The notes beneath the pieces are model-generated. The model had not been told where the DNA came from. It was given only the letters and a program-made list of their open reading frames with translations, and did no database searches. A stretch of DNA of 64,000 nt, taken from assembly GCF_002252565.1 (NCBI RefSeq), contig NZ_NPML01000018.1, forward strand, positions 414,888-478,887, in the 5' to 3' direction. Made by a program: the position numbers and the translations under genes. This document shows positions 44,222-54,224 of this stretch, in pieces (position 1 is the stretch's first letter; each line of letters starts with the position of its first letter). This DNA is from Petroclostridium xylanilyticum (lineage in GTDB: Bacteria; Bacillota; Clostridia; SK-Y3).

Positions 44222-44304
44222 CTCACAGTTAACAGCTCTCAGTTCACAGTAGCAAACGATTGAATAGCCTTTACTGTGAACCGTGAACTGTGAACTTATT
44301 AACT
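44222..44304 (-). repeat. Dispersed palindromic repeat family R1, copy 2
   Basis: Reverse complement of the 35102-35171 element with about six differences and an extra GTTCACAGTTCACGGTT end. Its ends are complementary. It lies between the UPF0016 gene and the noc terminator region. Confidence 0.8.
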
Positions 44305-44438
44305 TTATCTGCCATGTAAAATCATTATCAGTAAGTATATAGATATAGATTTATAAAAAAATAAAAAACTGATACAATAAAAATATCAGTTTTTCATTTT
44401 AATCTTTATAACTTATCTCTATCTGAATCTATACCTAA

Positions 44439-45245
44439 TCACTTTGGTATCCTAATCACATATTCAATGTATTCGCCTTTATCTTCATGCGATGCTTTTG
44501 CGTCAATTCCCGATTGCTTCATCATATCTATGGCTTGTTTTATAGTATTTACAAATATACGTATATCTCTAAAAGCCCTAATTTGCTTTCCACGTTTAGT
44601 TTTATCTTTTTCTTCAGTTATACGGTCAATTGTCTTTTGTATTAATTCTTCAGTCTTTTTTACATTCAAGCCCTTTTCACAAACAGTCTTTAAAACCTTT
44701 AGCTGCAACTGTTCATCAGGAAGCTTTAACAAAGCGCGAGCATGTCTTTCAGTCAAATTGTTATCATTTATTATTTTTTTAACTAAAGGCGGCAGCTTTA
44801 AAAGTCTTAGTTTATTAGCAATAGTTGACTGGTTTTTGCCAATCTTTATTGCTAACTCTTCCTGTGTAAGGCCATGCTCCGATATCAAGTGGAAATAACC
44901 TTCTGCTTCTTCCATAAAATTAAGGTCTTCCCTCTGCAAATTTTCAATAAGGGCCAATACGGCAGAATCATTATCATTAATATCTACAATAATAGCTGGA
45001 ATTTCTTTAAAATTAGCCATTTGAGATGCTCTCAACCGCCTCTCACCCGCTACCAACTCATAATTTCCAGAACCTATTTTCCGAACATTAATTGGCTGTA
45101 ATACACCATACTGTTTAATCGATCCACACAATTCTTCCAAAGCTGCTTTATCAAAATGTTTACGAGGCTGGTATGGATTAGGTTTTATTTTATCAATGGG
45201 AATATTAATAATTTTCCCTTTCTCATCATTACTACTTCTAAACAT
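44439..45245 (-). CDS. noc: Nucleoid occlusion protein (Noc), ParB paralogue
   Basis: About 268 residues. The ParB fold is complete: IKPNPYQPRKHFDKAALEELCGSIKQYGVLQPINVRK, GNYELVAGERRLRASQMANF, ENLQREDLNFMEEAEGYFHL, and HTH LTQEELAIKIGKNQSTIANKLRLLKLP. It is placed between rsmG and parA, the B. subtilis noc position, and so is called Noc rather than a second Spo0J. A short N-terminus (MFRSSNDEKG) would be the membrane-binding segment. ATGs at 45245 and 45263 both have RBS support. Confidence 0.87.
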   Translation of the reverse strand: MFRSSNDEKGKIINIPIDKIKPNPYQPRKHFDKAALEELCGSIKQYGVLQPINVRKIGSGNYELVAGERRLRASQMANFKEIPAIIVDINDNDSAVLALIENLQREDLNFMEEAEGYFHLISEHGLTQEELAIKIGKNQSTIANKLRLLKLPPLVKKIINDNNLTERHARALLKLPDEQLQLKVLKTVCEKGLNVKKTEELIQKTIDRITEEKDKTKRGKQIRAFRDIRIFVNTIKQAIDMMKQSGIDAKASHEDKGEYIEYVIRIPK

Positions 45246-45401
45246 AGACATAACCTCCATCATATACAATAAGCCTCCTTTACCACATATAGGACCAGTT
45301 GTTTCGATTATTATTTCTCTTTTTTGTATTATACCATAATATTCACAAACGTGGTAAAAAATCGTTCGTCACATTATTACATTATAATCTATAAAATATA
45401 A

Positions 45402-46118
45402 TCATCTAATTGGTTCTTTTGCAGGTTTTCCTGCCTTTCTAGGATATTTTGTCGGACATTGTCTTATTTTTTTTACAATAACTAAACTATGATTAATCTC
45501 TGTAAATGGTAGTCTTACTAATTTAACGTCCGATAATTCTCCACCTAATATGTCAATGGCTTTATTTGCCTGTTCTAACTCTTCCTTTACATCCGGACCT
45601 TTCATACTGATAAAATATCCTCCTATCTTAACAAGAGGAAGACAATATTCGGCTAATACAGACAAATTTGCCACAGCACGAGATATAGAGATATCAAATT
45701 TCTCCCTATACTTATTATTACCTATATCTTCTGCTCTCCCATGTAAAGTTTCTACTGCTGGTAAATATAATTTGTTTATTACTTCATTCAAAAAATTTAT
45801 TCGTTTATTTAGAGAGTCAAGTAATGTAACACTAATATCCTGACGCACAATTTTTATAGGAAGGCCTGGAAAACCAGCGCCAGTGCCAACATCAATTACT
45901 GTACAATGATTAGTAAATTTGTCAGTAAGTAAACATGAGATGGAATCTAAAAAATGTTTTATAATAACTTCTCCTTCATCTTCAATAGCAGTTAAGTTAA
46001 TTTTCTCATTCCACTCTAAAAGCAGCTTCTTATATACCATAAATTTATCAATTTGCTCAGAGGATAAATCTATATTGAATTGTCTGGCACCTTCTTTTAA
46101 AATTTCACTGTAGTCCAT
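45402..46118 (-). CDS. rsmG: 16S rRNA (guanine-N7) methyltransferase RsmG
   Basis: A 238-residue SAM methyltransferase modifying G527 of 16S rRNA. SAM motif: CTVIDVGTGAGFPGLPIKIV (~residues 70-90). Other markers: EWNEKINLTAI, KHFLDS, ISRAVANLSVLAEYCLPLVKIGGYFISMKGP. The C-terminal RQCPTKYPRKAGKPAKEPI is typical of the family's basic end. It follows mnmG by 22 bases, as in most Firmicutes. Confidence 0.96.
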   Translation of the reverse strand: MDYSEILKEGARQFNIDLSSEQIDKFMVYKKLLLEWNEKINLTAIEDEGEVIIKHFLDSISCLLTDKFTNHCTVIDVGTGAGFPGLPIKIVRQDISVTLLDSLNKRINFLNEVINKLYLPAVETLHGRAEDIGNNKYREKFDISISRAVANLSVLAEYCLPLVKIGGYFISMKGPDVKEELEQANKAIDILGGELSDVKLVRLPFTEINHSLVIVKKIRQCPTKYPRKAGKPAKEPIR

Positions 46119-46140
46119 TATGTCACAACCTTTTTCCTAA

Positions 46141-48036
46141 TTACTCTTGATTTTTGACTGTAGCTTCTCTTCTCATTTGTTCAAGGTAAATCATCAATAC
46201 AGAAATATCTGCTGGTGACACCCCGGAAATCCTTGATGCTTGTCCTACTGATTCCGGTCTTATCTTTGATAGCTTTTGTCTGGCCTCCAAACGCAAACCT
46301 TGAATGCTATTATAATCTATATCTTTTGGCAGCTTTTTATTTTCTAATTTTTTAAATTGTTCTATCTGCATCAACTGGCGCTTTATATATCCTTCATACT
46401 TAATATGTATAGAAACCTGTTCAGTGACGGCAAAAGGTAGTTCAGGGCGAGTTTTATCGATTTCACCAAGAGCTTCATAAGAAATTTCCGGTCTTCTAAG
46501 TAATTCAACTAATCTAACACCTGTCTTAATTCTTGTACTGTTATTTTTTTCTAAAAACGCATTAACCTCATCAGTAGGAGGAATAATAGTGTTTTCCAAT
46601 CTTTTAATTTCTTCTTCGATCTGCGCTTTCTTCTTTAAAAATTTTTGATACCTCTCTTCAGAGATTAAACCTATCTTATATCCTATTGGTGTTAATCTTA
46701 AATCTGCATTATCCTGCCTCAGCAGCAACCTATATTCTGAACGGGATGTAAGCATCCTATAGGGCTCAGACGTCCCCTTTGTTACAAGGTCATCTATTAA
46801 AGTTCCTATATATGCTTCAGACCGGTCCAAAATCAAAGGCTCTCTGCCTTTTATCTTTAATGCTGCATTTATACCGGCAATTAAACCTTGAGCTGCAGCC
46901 TCTTCATATCCTGAGCTTCCATTAAATTGTCCGGCACCATATAAACCGGATATTTCCTTAAATTCAAGGGTCAAGTTCAATTGTGTAGGATTGATACAAT
47001 CATATTCTATTGCATAAGCTGTTCTCATCATTTTAACATTTTCAAGACCAGGAATGGTACGCAACATCTGAAGCTGGACATCCTCCGGAAGACTGCTTGA
47101 CATTCCCTGGACATACATCTCTTCAGTATTTAACCCCATAGGCTCAATGAATATCTGATGCCTATCTTTATCTGCAAAACGTACAACTTTATCTTCAATA
47201 GAAGGACAATAGCGGGGACCTACACCCTCGATCATTCCGCCAAAAAGTGGGGACCGATGAAGGTTATCGCGAATTACCTTATGCGTATTCTCATTTGTAT
47301 ATGTAAGCCAGCATGAAACTTTATTTTCCCCAATCTCCTCTGTTTCAAAAGAAAAAGGTGTGATCACGTCATCGCCTTTTTGTTCTTCCATTTTTGAAAA
47401 ATCAACACTTCTAGAGTTGATTCTTGCCGGAGTTCCTGTTTTAAATCTCATCAATTCAATACCATGTTCCCGCAATGCATCAGATAATTTATTCGCCGGA
47501 AACAATCCATCCGGACCGCCACTGTAGCTTACATCTCCAATAATAATTTTCCCTCGCAAAAAAGTTCCCGTCGCCAAAACTACAGCTTTTACATTAAAGA
47601 TAGCACCGGTATGCGTTTTAACAGCTTTTACAACCTTGTTTTCAATTAATAAGTCAACAACTTCTGCCTGCTTTATATCCAGGTTTTCCTGCTTTTCAAG
47701 CGTATGCTTCATTTCAATCTGGTATGCACGGCGGTCAGATTGAGCACGCAAGGAATATACTGCAGGACCTTTTCCCCTATTTAGAATCCTTGACTGAATA
47801 AAAGTCTTATCCGCATTTTTACCCATTTCACCGCCAAGGGCATCAATCTCCCTGACAAGATGGCCTTTTGCTGTACCTCCTATACTGGGATTACACGGCA
47901 TATTTGCAATACTATCAAGATTAATTGCAAACATGATGGTAGAACATCCTAGACGGGCAGATGCTAAAGCAGCCTCACAGCCTGCATGTCCCCCACCTAT
48001 AACAGCAACATCATATTCTCCAGCAAAATATTCCAT
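46141..48036 (-). CDS. mnmG: tRNA uridine 5-carboxymethylaminomethyl modification enzyme MnmG
   Basis: A 631-residue FAD protein. FAD motif [21 protein letters not shown] begins at residue ~9. Conserved blocks: [48 protein letters not shown] segment ([13 protein letters not shown]), [15 protein letters not shown] and [16 protein letters not shown] at the end. With MnmE it modifies U34 in the wobble position of several tRNAs. The mnmE stop is 10 bases upstream. Confidence 0.97.
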   Translation of the reverse strand: MEYFAGEYDVAVIGGGHAGCEAALASARLGCSTIMFAINLDSIANMPCNPSIGGTAKGHLVREIDALGGEMGKNADKTFIQSRILNRGKGPAVYSLRAQSDRRAYQIEMKHTLEKQENLDIKQAEVVDLLIENKVVKAVKTHTGAIFNVKAVVLATGTFLRGKIIIGDVSYSGGPDGLFPANKLSDALREHGIELMRFKTGTPARINSRSVDFSKMEEQKGDDVITPFSFETEEIGENKVSCWLTYTNENTHKVIRDNLHRSPLFGGMIEGVGPRYCPSIEDKVVRFADKDRHQIFIEPMGLNTEEMYVQGMSSSLPEDVQLQMLRTIPGLENVKMMRTAYAIEYDCINPTQLNLTLEFKEISGLYGAGQFNGSSGYEEAAAQGLIAGINAALKIKGREPLILDRSEAYIGTLIDDLVTKGTSEPYRMLTSRSEYRLLLRQDNADLRLTPIGYKIGLISEERYQKFLKKKAQIEEEIKRLENTIIPPTDEVNAFLEKNNSTRIKTGVRLVELLRRPEISYEALGEIDKTRPELPFAVTEQVSIHIKYEGYIKRQLMQIEQFKKLENKKLPKDIDYNSIQGLRLEARQKLSKIRPESVGQASRISGVSPADISVLMIYLEQMRREATVKNQE

Positions 48037-48045
48037 TTTAACACC

Positions 48046-49431
48046 TCATTTCCCAAGGCAAAATTCTCTAAAAATTTGGTCCACTATCTCTTCAGATACA
48101 GTTAATCCTACAATTTCACCCAAGCTTTCAATAGCATTTTTTATATCTATAGAAACCATATCTACTGGCATTCCGATTTCAATAGCATTTATAGCCTCAT
48201 TCAAGCTCTGCCTTGCTTTTATTAAAGAATCCTTATGCCTTACATTTGTCACAATAACATCCTCTTTTATGCTAATCTTTCCACCAAAGAACATATCTTT
48301 AATCGTGTTCTCCAAGTCCTCCAATCCAGTTCCTGTTTTAACTGAAATATTAATAATAGGATGCTCTTTAAAAAAGTCTTGAATATAGTTATATTCTATC
48401 TTTGTTTCTAAATCTACTTTATTAATTAAAACGATAACTTTCTTATCCAGTACAAGTTTTATAATATTCTTATCATTTTCATTCAACTCTTCACTACCAT
48501 CCAAAATAAGAATAATTAAATCCGCTTTATTAATGAATTCTTTTGATTTTTCAACACCAATTCTCTCTACGATATCATCAGTCTCTCTTATACCTGCAGT
48601 ATCTACAACTTTTAACGGAACACCTTTAATATTGATATATTCTTCAATCACATCTCTTGTTGTTCCCGGAATTTCAGTAACGATAGCTCTATTCTCTCTA
48701 ACCAGAGCATTAAGTAACGAAGATTTTCCTGCGTTAGGTTTTCCAACAATAACAGTACTTAGTCCTTCTCTGATAATTTTACCCATATCGGCAGTTTCAA
48801 TAAGATGATTAATTTCTTGAAGCACTAGATTTAAAGACTCGATAAGCTTATCTTCACTCAATTCATCAATATCATCTTCCGGAAAATCTACGGCAGCTTG
48901 AAGGTGTGCAGCAATATTAATTAATTTCTTCCTTATATCAAAAATTTTACCGGATAAACTTCCATCTAATTGGTCCATAGCAGACTCAAGTCCAATATTT
49001 GTCTTTGAATTTATAATATCAATGATAGCTTCAGCCTGAACAAGATCTATCCTGCCATTTAAAAAGGCCCGCTTTGTAAACTCACCAGGATCGGCAAGCC
49101 TGGCTCCTGCATTTAAAACTTGTTCAAGTACATTACGAGTAGAAACAATTCCACCATGGCAGTTAATTTCCACAATATCCTCTTTGGTAAAAGTATGTGG
49201 TTCTCTCATTACCGAAACTAAAACTTCATCAATATTTTGTGATGTTCCCACTTTTACAATATGACCATAATGAATAGTATGAGATTTTACATTACTTAAT
49301 TTTTTTCCCTTAGGACTTTTAAATATTTTATCTACAATAGTAACAGCATCCTTACCGCTAACTCTAATAATACCAATTCCACCAATACCGGGAGCCGTTG
49401 AAATTGCTGCAATCGTATCGTTCATGTACAT
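48046..49431 (-). CDS. mnmE: tRNA modification GTPase MnmE
   Basis: A 461-residue protein. The N-terminal THF-binding domain (DTIAAISTAPGIGGIGIIRVSG, HTIHYGHI) is followed by a helical domain. The inserted G domain has VGKPNAGKSSLLNAL, IPGTTRD, VDTAGIRETDD and LINKVD. The protein ends with the catalytic FCLGK (family CxGK). Partner of MnmG; the potassium-dependent GTPase drives the reaction. An ATG at 49425 is an equally possible start. Confidence 0.97.
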   Translation of the reverse strand: MYMNDTIAAISTAPGIGGIGIIRVSGKDAVTIVDKIFKSPKGKKLSNVKSHTIHYGHIVKVGTSQNIDEVLVSVMREPHTFTKEDIVEINCHGGIVSTRNVLEQVLNAGARLADPGEFTKRAFLNGRIDLVQAEAIIDIINSKTNIGLESAMDQLDGSLSGKIFDIRKKLINIAAHLQAAVDFPEDDIDELSEDKLIESLNLVLQEINHLIETADMGKIIREGLSTVIVGKPNAGKSSLLNALVRENRAIVTEIPGTTRDVIEEYINIKGVPLKVVDTAGIRETDDIVERIGVEKSKEFINKADLIILILDGSEELNENDKNIIKLVLDKKVIVLINKVDLETKIEYNYIQDFFKEHPIINISVKTGTGLEDLENTIKDMFFGGKISIKEDVIVTNVRHKDSLIKARQSLNEAINAIEIGMPVDMVSIDIKNAIESLGEIVGLTVSEEIVDQIFREFCLGK

Positions 49432-49531
49432 CTATTTCCAACTCCATTTAATAAATTAAGAAGAACATTCGAAAATTATAAAATCCGAACCCAAAACTCT
49501 GAGCTACTTTCATACTAACTGCCACGCCGGG

Positions 49532-49616
49532 CGCACCCGGCACAAATAATGATGAAAATATGCTAAACCGGACTTTTTCTGTGGTTTCGGTTTTACTCCC
49601 CACTCCCCACTATTTT
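49532..49616 (-). repeat. Dispersed repeat family R3, copy 2
   Basis: On the minus strand this copy matches the two arms of 37585-37760 but lacks the hairpin insert. It lies in the space between mnmE and jag. A CCGGGcgcaCCCGG palindrome at ~49527-49540 is adjacent. Confidence 0.75.
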
Positions 49617-49625
49617 TATATTAAC

Positions 49626-49685
49626 AAAAAAGCTGTGCTGTAGACCCTATATTATTTATATATTATAAGCCTTCAGCTACAGCTT
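49626..49685 (-). terminator. Possible terminator after jag
   Basis: On the minus strand GCTGTAG pairs with CTACAGC, then ACAGC and six T follow. The loop is long (33 bases), which weakens the call. Confidence 0.45.
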
Positions 49686-49702
49686 TACGCACATCAGTGC
49701 TC

Positions 49703-50344
49703 TTATACTTCAAGTTTTTTACGATTATTTAAAGCTATGACTACTTTTCTATTCGGCTCTTCACCAATACTATAAGTAGTAATCATTTTATTATTCTGCA
49801 AAGTTGAATGAATTATTCTTCTTTCATATGGATTCATTGGCTCTAGTGTTATACTTCTTCTATATTTTAGCACTCTTTCTGCCAACCGCTTGGCAAGCTT
49901 AGATAGTGTTTCCTCTCTTTTTTTTCTGTAATTCTCGGTATCCATAGAAACTCTAATATATTCATTATCGCCTCTATTTACTACCAAGCTGGTGAGATAT
50001 TGCAAGGAATCAAGAGTTTCACCCCTTCTTCCAATAAGGATACCCATATCATCTCCTTCTAGAAGAATATTTAAAGAATTCCCTTTCTCTTCAAAATTAA
50101 TCTTAACTTTTAATTTCATCTTATCAAACACACTATTTAAAAATTCCCTTGCTCTATCTTCCGCAGTTTCTTTAGGAGTAACTCTAACCCTCGCAACTTT
50201 TGTGCCAATTAACCCAAATAAACCTTTATTACCTTCGTCTATAACCTCGATGTCCACTTTATCCCTTCCCAGATTTAACTCAGCAAGTGCAGCATTAATT
50301 GCTTCATCAACTGTTTTCCCTGTTTTTTCTACTGCATTTTTCAT
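49703..50344 (-). CDS. jag: RNA-binding protein Jag/KhpB (SpoIIIJ-associated)
   Basis: A 213-residue protein with three domains: Jag_N (1-50, KTVDEAINAALAELNLGRDKVDIEVIDEGNKGLFGLIG), KH (~75-140, LLEGDDMGILIGRRGETLDSLQYLTSLVVNR) and R3H (~145-210, EPMNPYERRIIHSTLQNNKMITTYSIGEEPNRKVVI). It binds RNA and is linked to cell elongation and division control in Firmicutes. It follows yidC by three bases. Confidence 0.95.
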   Translation of the reverse strand: MKNAVEKTGKTVDEAINAALAELNLGRDKVDIEVIDEGNKGLFGLIGTKVARVRVTPKETAEDRAREFLNSVFDKMKLKVKINFEEKGNSLNILLEGDDMGILIGRRGETLDSLQYLTSLVVNRGDNEYIRVSMDTENYRKKREETLSKLAKRLAERVLKYRRSITLEPMNPYERRIIHSTLQNNKMITTYSIGEEPNRKVVIALNNRKKLEV

Positions 50345-50347
50345 TGA

Positions 50348-51130
50348 TTATGATTTCCCCTCCTTCATAGCCGGAGCAAAAATTTTATTTAAAAATATTT
50401 GTTGCACCATTTGAAGTAAATTGCTAACCACCCAGTATAAACCTACCCCTGCAGGCAATGAAAAACAAATAAATCCCGTCATTATTGGAAATACCGTCAT
50501 CATACTGTTTTGCATTTGTACAGCCTGCTGGTTTTGAGAAGAAGATGTAGTCACTGAAGTTAACTTACTTGATAAATATGTGGTTAACGCAGCAGTAATA
50601 GGAATAAGCCATAAAACACTGGGCACATTAAACTGAGGAATTTGAGCTAAATTCAATCCTAAGAATTCAAGATTAATATTTTTCATCTGTTCGGCTATTT
50701 TTATTTCATCCCTGGCATTAAGACCTAATTTAGCCGCCATTTCACTAATTTCTTGCTGTGACATTTTTAAAATATACGTAAGAGGTTGATAAATTACCCT
50801 ATATAATCCAAATATAATAGGTAATTGTATAAGCAGCGGTAAACAACCACCAGCAGGGTTAACTTTATGTTCTTGATATACCTTTAATGTTTCTTGCTGT
50901 AGTTTTTCTTTATCATTTTTATATTTTTTCTGTATATCAGCAAGGATCGGCTGAATTTTTTGCATTTCTACCATTGACTTTTGTTGTTTAATAGCAAGGG
51001 GCAATAATACTACCTTAATGAAGATAGTAAATAAGATGATAGATAAACCATAACTCTTAGTAAAAGAGTAAATATAACTTAGAATTGATCCAAGGGGGCC
51101 TGTAACAAGCAAACCAAAAATATCTCCCAT
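50348..51130 (-). CDS. yidC: Membrane protein insertase YidC (SpoIIIJ/OxaA)
   Basis: A 260-residue Oxa1-type insertase with five predicted helices (near 20-40, 90-115, 170-190, 210-230). Conserved blocks: YGLSIILFTIFIKVVLLPLAIKQQKSMVEMQKIQP, VNPAGGCLPLLIQLPIIFGLYRVI, and MMTVFPIMTGFICFSLPAGVGLYWVVSNLLQMVQQ. There is no lipoprotein signal, unlike B. subtilis SpoIIIJ. It inserts membrane proteins together with or without Sec. Confidence 0.95.
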   Translation of the reverse strand: MGDIFGLLVTGPLGSILSYIYSFTKSYGLSIILFTIFIKVVLLPLAIKQQKSMVEMQKIQPILADIQKKYKNDKEKLQQETLKVYQEHKVNPAGGCLPLLIQLPIIFGLYRVIYQPLTYILKMSQQEISEMAAKLGLNARDEIKIAEQMKNINLEFLGLNLAQIPQFNVPSVLWLIPITAALTTYLSSKLTSVTTSSSQNQQAVQMQNSMMTVFPIMTGFICFSLPAGVGLYWVVSNLLQMVQQIFLNKIFAPAMKEGKS

Positions 51131-51152
51131 AAAATCTTTTCATCCTCCTTTT

Positions 51153-51362
51153 TCACTCAACCGGGTCATAACCTCCTGGATTAAAAGGATGACACCTTAA
51201 AATCCTTTTTATAGTTAAATATCCACCTTTAAATATACCATATTTATCTATTGCCTCCAGAGCATATTGAGAACATGTAGGGTAAAACCGGCAACTTGGT
51301 CTCTTTAAAGGTGAAATGTATTTTCGATAAATTATAACGCAATAAATGATAACTTTTTTCAT
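51153..51362 (-). CDS. yidD: Membrane protein insertion efficiency factor YidD
   Basis: About 69 residues. The family core [45 protein letters not shown] contains all conserved cysteines. Placement between rnpA and yidC is standard. ATG at 51362 preceded by GTGGAG. Confidence 0.94.
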   Translation of the reverse strand: MKKVIIYCVIIYRKYISPLKRPSCRFYPTCSQYALEAIDKYGIFKGGYLTIKRILRCHPFNPGGYDPVE

Positions 51363-51470
51363 AATTAACTCCACTATCAGATCAGATACAACACAGTTTT
51401 TATTTTTTACTTACTGATAGTTAAAATTTCTAAATCCGTTTTCTATTAACCACTAATGATTAACTACTGA

Positions 51471-51806
51471 TCACTTTAACAAGCCTGCACGTTTCAATAG
51501 ATTATGCATTGCACCACTTATTTCATGATAAGTAGCTTCTTTCGCACGCACTCTTGCAACAAAGACAATATCATAGCCTTCTTTTATATACATTTCCTTC
51601 AACCTGTAGCTTTCCTTTATCAATCTTTTAACTCGATTTCTCACTACGGCTTTTCCGAGTTTTTTATTGACGGTAATGCCTAATCTAATTTCTGACGAAC
51701 TATTCGGAAGGAAATAAACTACCAAAAGATTATTTGCATAAGAATTTCCTTTATCATAAATTCTCTTAAATTGTCTATTTTCGGTCAATGAAACTGTCTT
51801 TTGCAT
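51471..51806 (-). CDS. rnpA: Ribonuclease P protein component
   Basis: About 111 residues. The RNPA signature is seen in LGKAVVRNRVKRLIKESYRL, with the N-terminal MQKTVSLTENRQFKRIYDKGNSY. It binds the RNase P RNA and helps pre-tRNA 5' processing. I chose the ATG at 51806 after AAAGGGTAGATCGC; an upstream in-frame extension of 13 residues has no RBS. Confidence 0.95.
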   Translation of the reverse strand: MQKTVSLTENRQFKRIYDKGNSYANNLLVVYFLPNSSSEIRLGITVNKKLGKAVVRNRVKRLIKESYRLKEMYIKEGYDIVFVARVRAKEATYHEISGAMHNLLKRAGLLK

Positions 51807-51893
51807 GCGATCTACCCTTTTAACCCAAACAAGATAAAACTCCATAACTTAGTATTCTACAATTATATAAGTTTGGGTTACGAAAATTAATAC

Positions 51894-51919
51894 AAAAAGA
51901 CCACTTGAAAGTGGCCTTT
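51894..51919 (-). terminator. Hairpin between rpmH and rnpA
   Basis: On the minus strand AAAGGCCACTT / AAGTGGTCTTT with a three-base loop and a following T run. It may be a partial terminator or processing site, because rnpA lies on the same strand 90 bases on. Confidence 0.65.
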
Positions 51920-52052
51920 ATGCTGACAATCTTTTTCTACCTTTTTGTCTTCTTCTAGCCAATACTTTTCGTCCATTTCTTGTACGCATTCTTTTTCTGA
52001 AACCATGTTCTTTTTTTCTTTGTCTTTTCTTAGGTTGATACGTTCTTAGCAC
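51918..52052 (-). CDS. rpmH: Ribosomal protein L34
   Basis: A 44-residue basic protein: [19 protein letters not shown] then [20 protein letters not shown] and KRLSA, the classical L34 sequence. Start is GTG at 52052, eight bases after AAGGGGG; another GTG nine bases upstream overlaps the RBS. It is the first gene left of oriC. Confidence 0.97.
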   Translation of the reverse strand: MLRTYQPKKRQRKKEHGFRKRMRTRNGRKVLARRRQKGRKRLSA

Positions 52053-52263
52053 AGTTAACACCCCCTTCTCAAAATACGGATAAATATGGGCTAATGATCA
52101 TGTATCAAAATTGATAAAAACCACTATTCACGTAAATCAATATCATTATATTAAGTACTTTTAAACAATACAACATTTAAAGATATCTAAAGACATCGTT
52201 TCAATTATATCTTAATTAATTAACAAATGTCAAGAAAGTAAAAACAAAAACCTTAAATTAACC

Positions 52264-52635
52264 TGTGGATAGTTCTATGTTACTATTTTATATTTTATCA
52301 TTGAATATTCACAGAAATTTTGATATATTAATATTTGCCTGTTGATAACTTTTAAAAATTACATAAAATTTAATTATTTACTCACATATTGTGGATAAAT
52401 CTGTGAATAAATGTTAATAATCTTCTAAAACTATGTATTTTATTCACTTTAATATGTCAATAATTTTATTAAAAGTTCTGTGAATAATTTCAACTTTGCC
52501 ATTTTTTATTATTGACATATAGATTTATTTTATACTTATTGACATCATTAACAAGCAGTTATTAAATTATCCACAATTGTTGATAATTATGTTGATAACT
52601 CATTATTATATGTAGATATTTTTTTATTATTCACT
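52264..52635. other. oriC: oriC, DnaA-box cluster upstream of dnaA
   Basis: Perfect TTATCCACA boxes lie at 52390-52398 (reverse) and 52567-52575 (forward). One-mismatch boxes are at 52264, 52340, 52402, 52479, 52578 and 52590; weaker ones are at 52305, 52412 and 52627. The rpmH-dnaA space of about 600 bases is otherwise very AT-rich and has no gene. The strand switch of flanking genes fits a bidirectional origin. Confidence 0.93.
52539..52567 (+). promoter_or_regulatory. Probable dnaA promoter
   Basis: TTGACA (52539-52544), a 17-base spacer, TTAAAT (52562-52567). Three DnaA boxes begin at the -10 and run downstream, as expected for DnaA autorepression. RBS TTAGGAGGAAC precedes the ATG at 52650. 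Confidence 0.6.
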
Positions 52636-52649
52636 TAGGAGGAACACTT

Positions 52650-53990
52650 ATGAATAACTATTTAACAGATTTGTGGAATAAAACACTAAACATTATTAAA
52701 TCTGAAATAACTGAAGTAGGTTTTAATACATGGATTAAAACCATTGTTCCTATTTCAATTTCAGAAAATAAGATTGTGTTAGGTGTTCCTAATGATTTTA
52801 ATAAAAATATCATATTAGGAAGGTATTTTCCGCTTATCCAAAATGCTCTAGCTGCAGCAACATCAAGGGAATTTAATATATCAGTAATTATCATAGGAGA
52901 AAAAGACCAGGAAAAGATCAATGACAATACAGCTAATGAAAAAGCAGTTCAAGATGAACCAAATAATACCACTCTTAATCCGAAATATACCTTTGATACA
53001 TTTGTAGTTGGTAACAGCAACCGCTTTGCACATGCTGCTTCACTAGCTGTTGCTGAATCGCCGGCTAAGGCATATAATCCTCTATTTTTATATGGCGGAG
53101 TTGGATTAGGAAAAACCCATTTAATGCATGCAATTGGTCATTATATATTAAGCCAATCCCCATCGACGAAAGTAGTATACGTTTCATCAGAAAAATTTAC
53201 AAATGAGTTAATTAACTCTATTAAAGATGATAGAAACGAAGAATTCAGAAACAGATACAGAAACATTGATGTACTGTTAGTAGACGATATTCAATTTATA
53301 GCAGGAAAAGAAAGAACGCAAGAGGAATTCTTTCATACCTTCAATGCACTACATGAAGCAAACAAGCAAATTATCCTTACCAGCGACAGACCTCCTAAAG
53401 AAATACACACTTTAGAAGAAAGACTGCGCTCCAGATTTGAGTGGGGTTTAATAGGCGATATTCAACCCCCTGACCTGGAAACAAGAATAGCTATATTAAA
53501 AAAGAAAGCTCAACTGGAAAAGCTGATTGTTCCGGATGAAATATTAATATATGTAGCAAATAAGATTAAATCCAACATTAGAGAATTAGAAGGCGCTCTA
53601 AATCGCATTATAGCCTTCGGTGCTCTTGTAGAACAGGAAATAACACAAGAACTTGCCGACGAAGCTTTAAAAGATTTTCTATCAGCAAATAACGTTAAAA
53701 CAATCACACCTGCTATAATTCAGGAGGCTGTAGGCAAATACTTTAATATCAAAATGGAGGATTTCAAATCATCAAAAAGAACCAAGAATGTTGCATACCC
53801 ACGGCAAATTGCAATGTATTTATGTAGGGAATTAACAGATTTATCACTTCCTAAAATCGGAGAAGTATTTGGCGGAAGAGACCATACCACAGTATTGCAT
53901 GCAATTGGTAAAATAGAAGAAGATATGAAGAATGACTCAGAAGTTAAGAAAATAATAGAAGAATTAAATAAAAATATTAAAGGCAAATAA
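52650..53990 (+). CDS. dnaA: Chromosomal replication initiator DnaA
   Basis: A 446-residue protein with four domains. Domain I (1-80) contains the helicase/DnaD contact [25 protein letters not shown] short linker (domain II) follows. The AAA+ domain III has [21 protein letters not shown] (Walker A), [27 protein letters not shown] (Walker B) and TSDRPPKEI. Domain IV carries the box-recognition motif [17 protein letters not shown]. It opens oriC and regulates its own gene. Confidence 0.98.
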   Translation: MNNYLTDLWNKTLNIIKSEITEVGFNTWIKTIVPISISENKIVLGVPNDFNKNIILGRYFPLIQNALAAATSREFNISVIIIGEKDQEKINDNTANEKAVQDEPNNTTLNPKYTFDTFVVGNSNRFAHAASLAVAESPAKAYNPLFLYGGVGLGKTHLMHAIGHYILSQSPSTKVVYVSSEKFTNELINSIKDDRNEEFRNRYRNIDVLLVDDIQFIAGKERTQEEFFHTFNALHEANKQIILTSDRPPKEIHTLEERLRSRFEWGLIGDIQPPDLETRIAILKKKAQLEKLIVPDEILIYVANKIKSNIRELEGALNRIIAFGALVEQEITQELADEALKDFLSANNVKTITPAIIQEAVGKYFNIKMEDFKSSKRTKNVAYPRQIAMYLCRELTDLSLPKIGEVFGGRDHTTVLHAIGKIEEDMKNDSEVKKIIEELNKNIKGK

Positions 53991-54135
53991 TCCACATACT
54001 GTTGTTAATTTTCTGTTTTAAAGCTGTGTAAAACTTTTTGCAAATTGTTTGCCTGTTCTTTTTGTTAGTCAAAAAACGTGTTTTTTCAACAAAATATAAA
54101 CATATTCGTCAAAGTAAAATAGGACATAAAAAGAT

Positions 54136-54223
54136 TTATCCACAAAAACAACATAACTTATTACTAATCCTACTAAAAACTGTTTATATATTTATATAAA
54201 AAAACGAAAAGGAGTTATCCACA
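54136..54223. promoter_or_regulatory. Second origin part: DnaA boxes and DnaA-trio-like unwinding region
   Basis: Perfect TTATCCACA at 54136-54144 and at 54215-54223, plus a one-mismatch box at 53989. Thirteen bases after the first, the triplets TTA TTA CTA ATC CTA CTA (54158-54175) resemble the DnaA-trio element, followed by a T/A-only stretch (54181-54204). This is the layout of the B. subtilis unwinding region between dnaA and dnaN. Confidence 0.7.
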
Positions 54224-54224
54224 A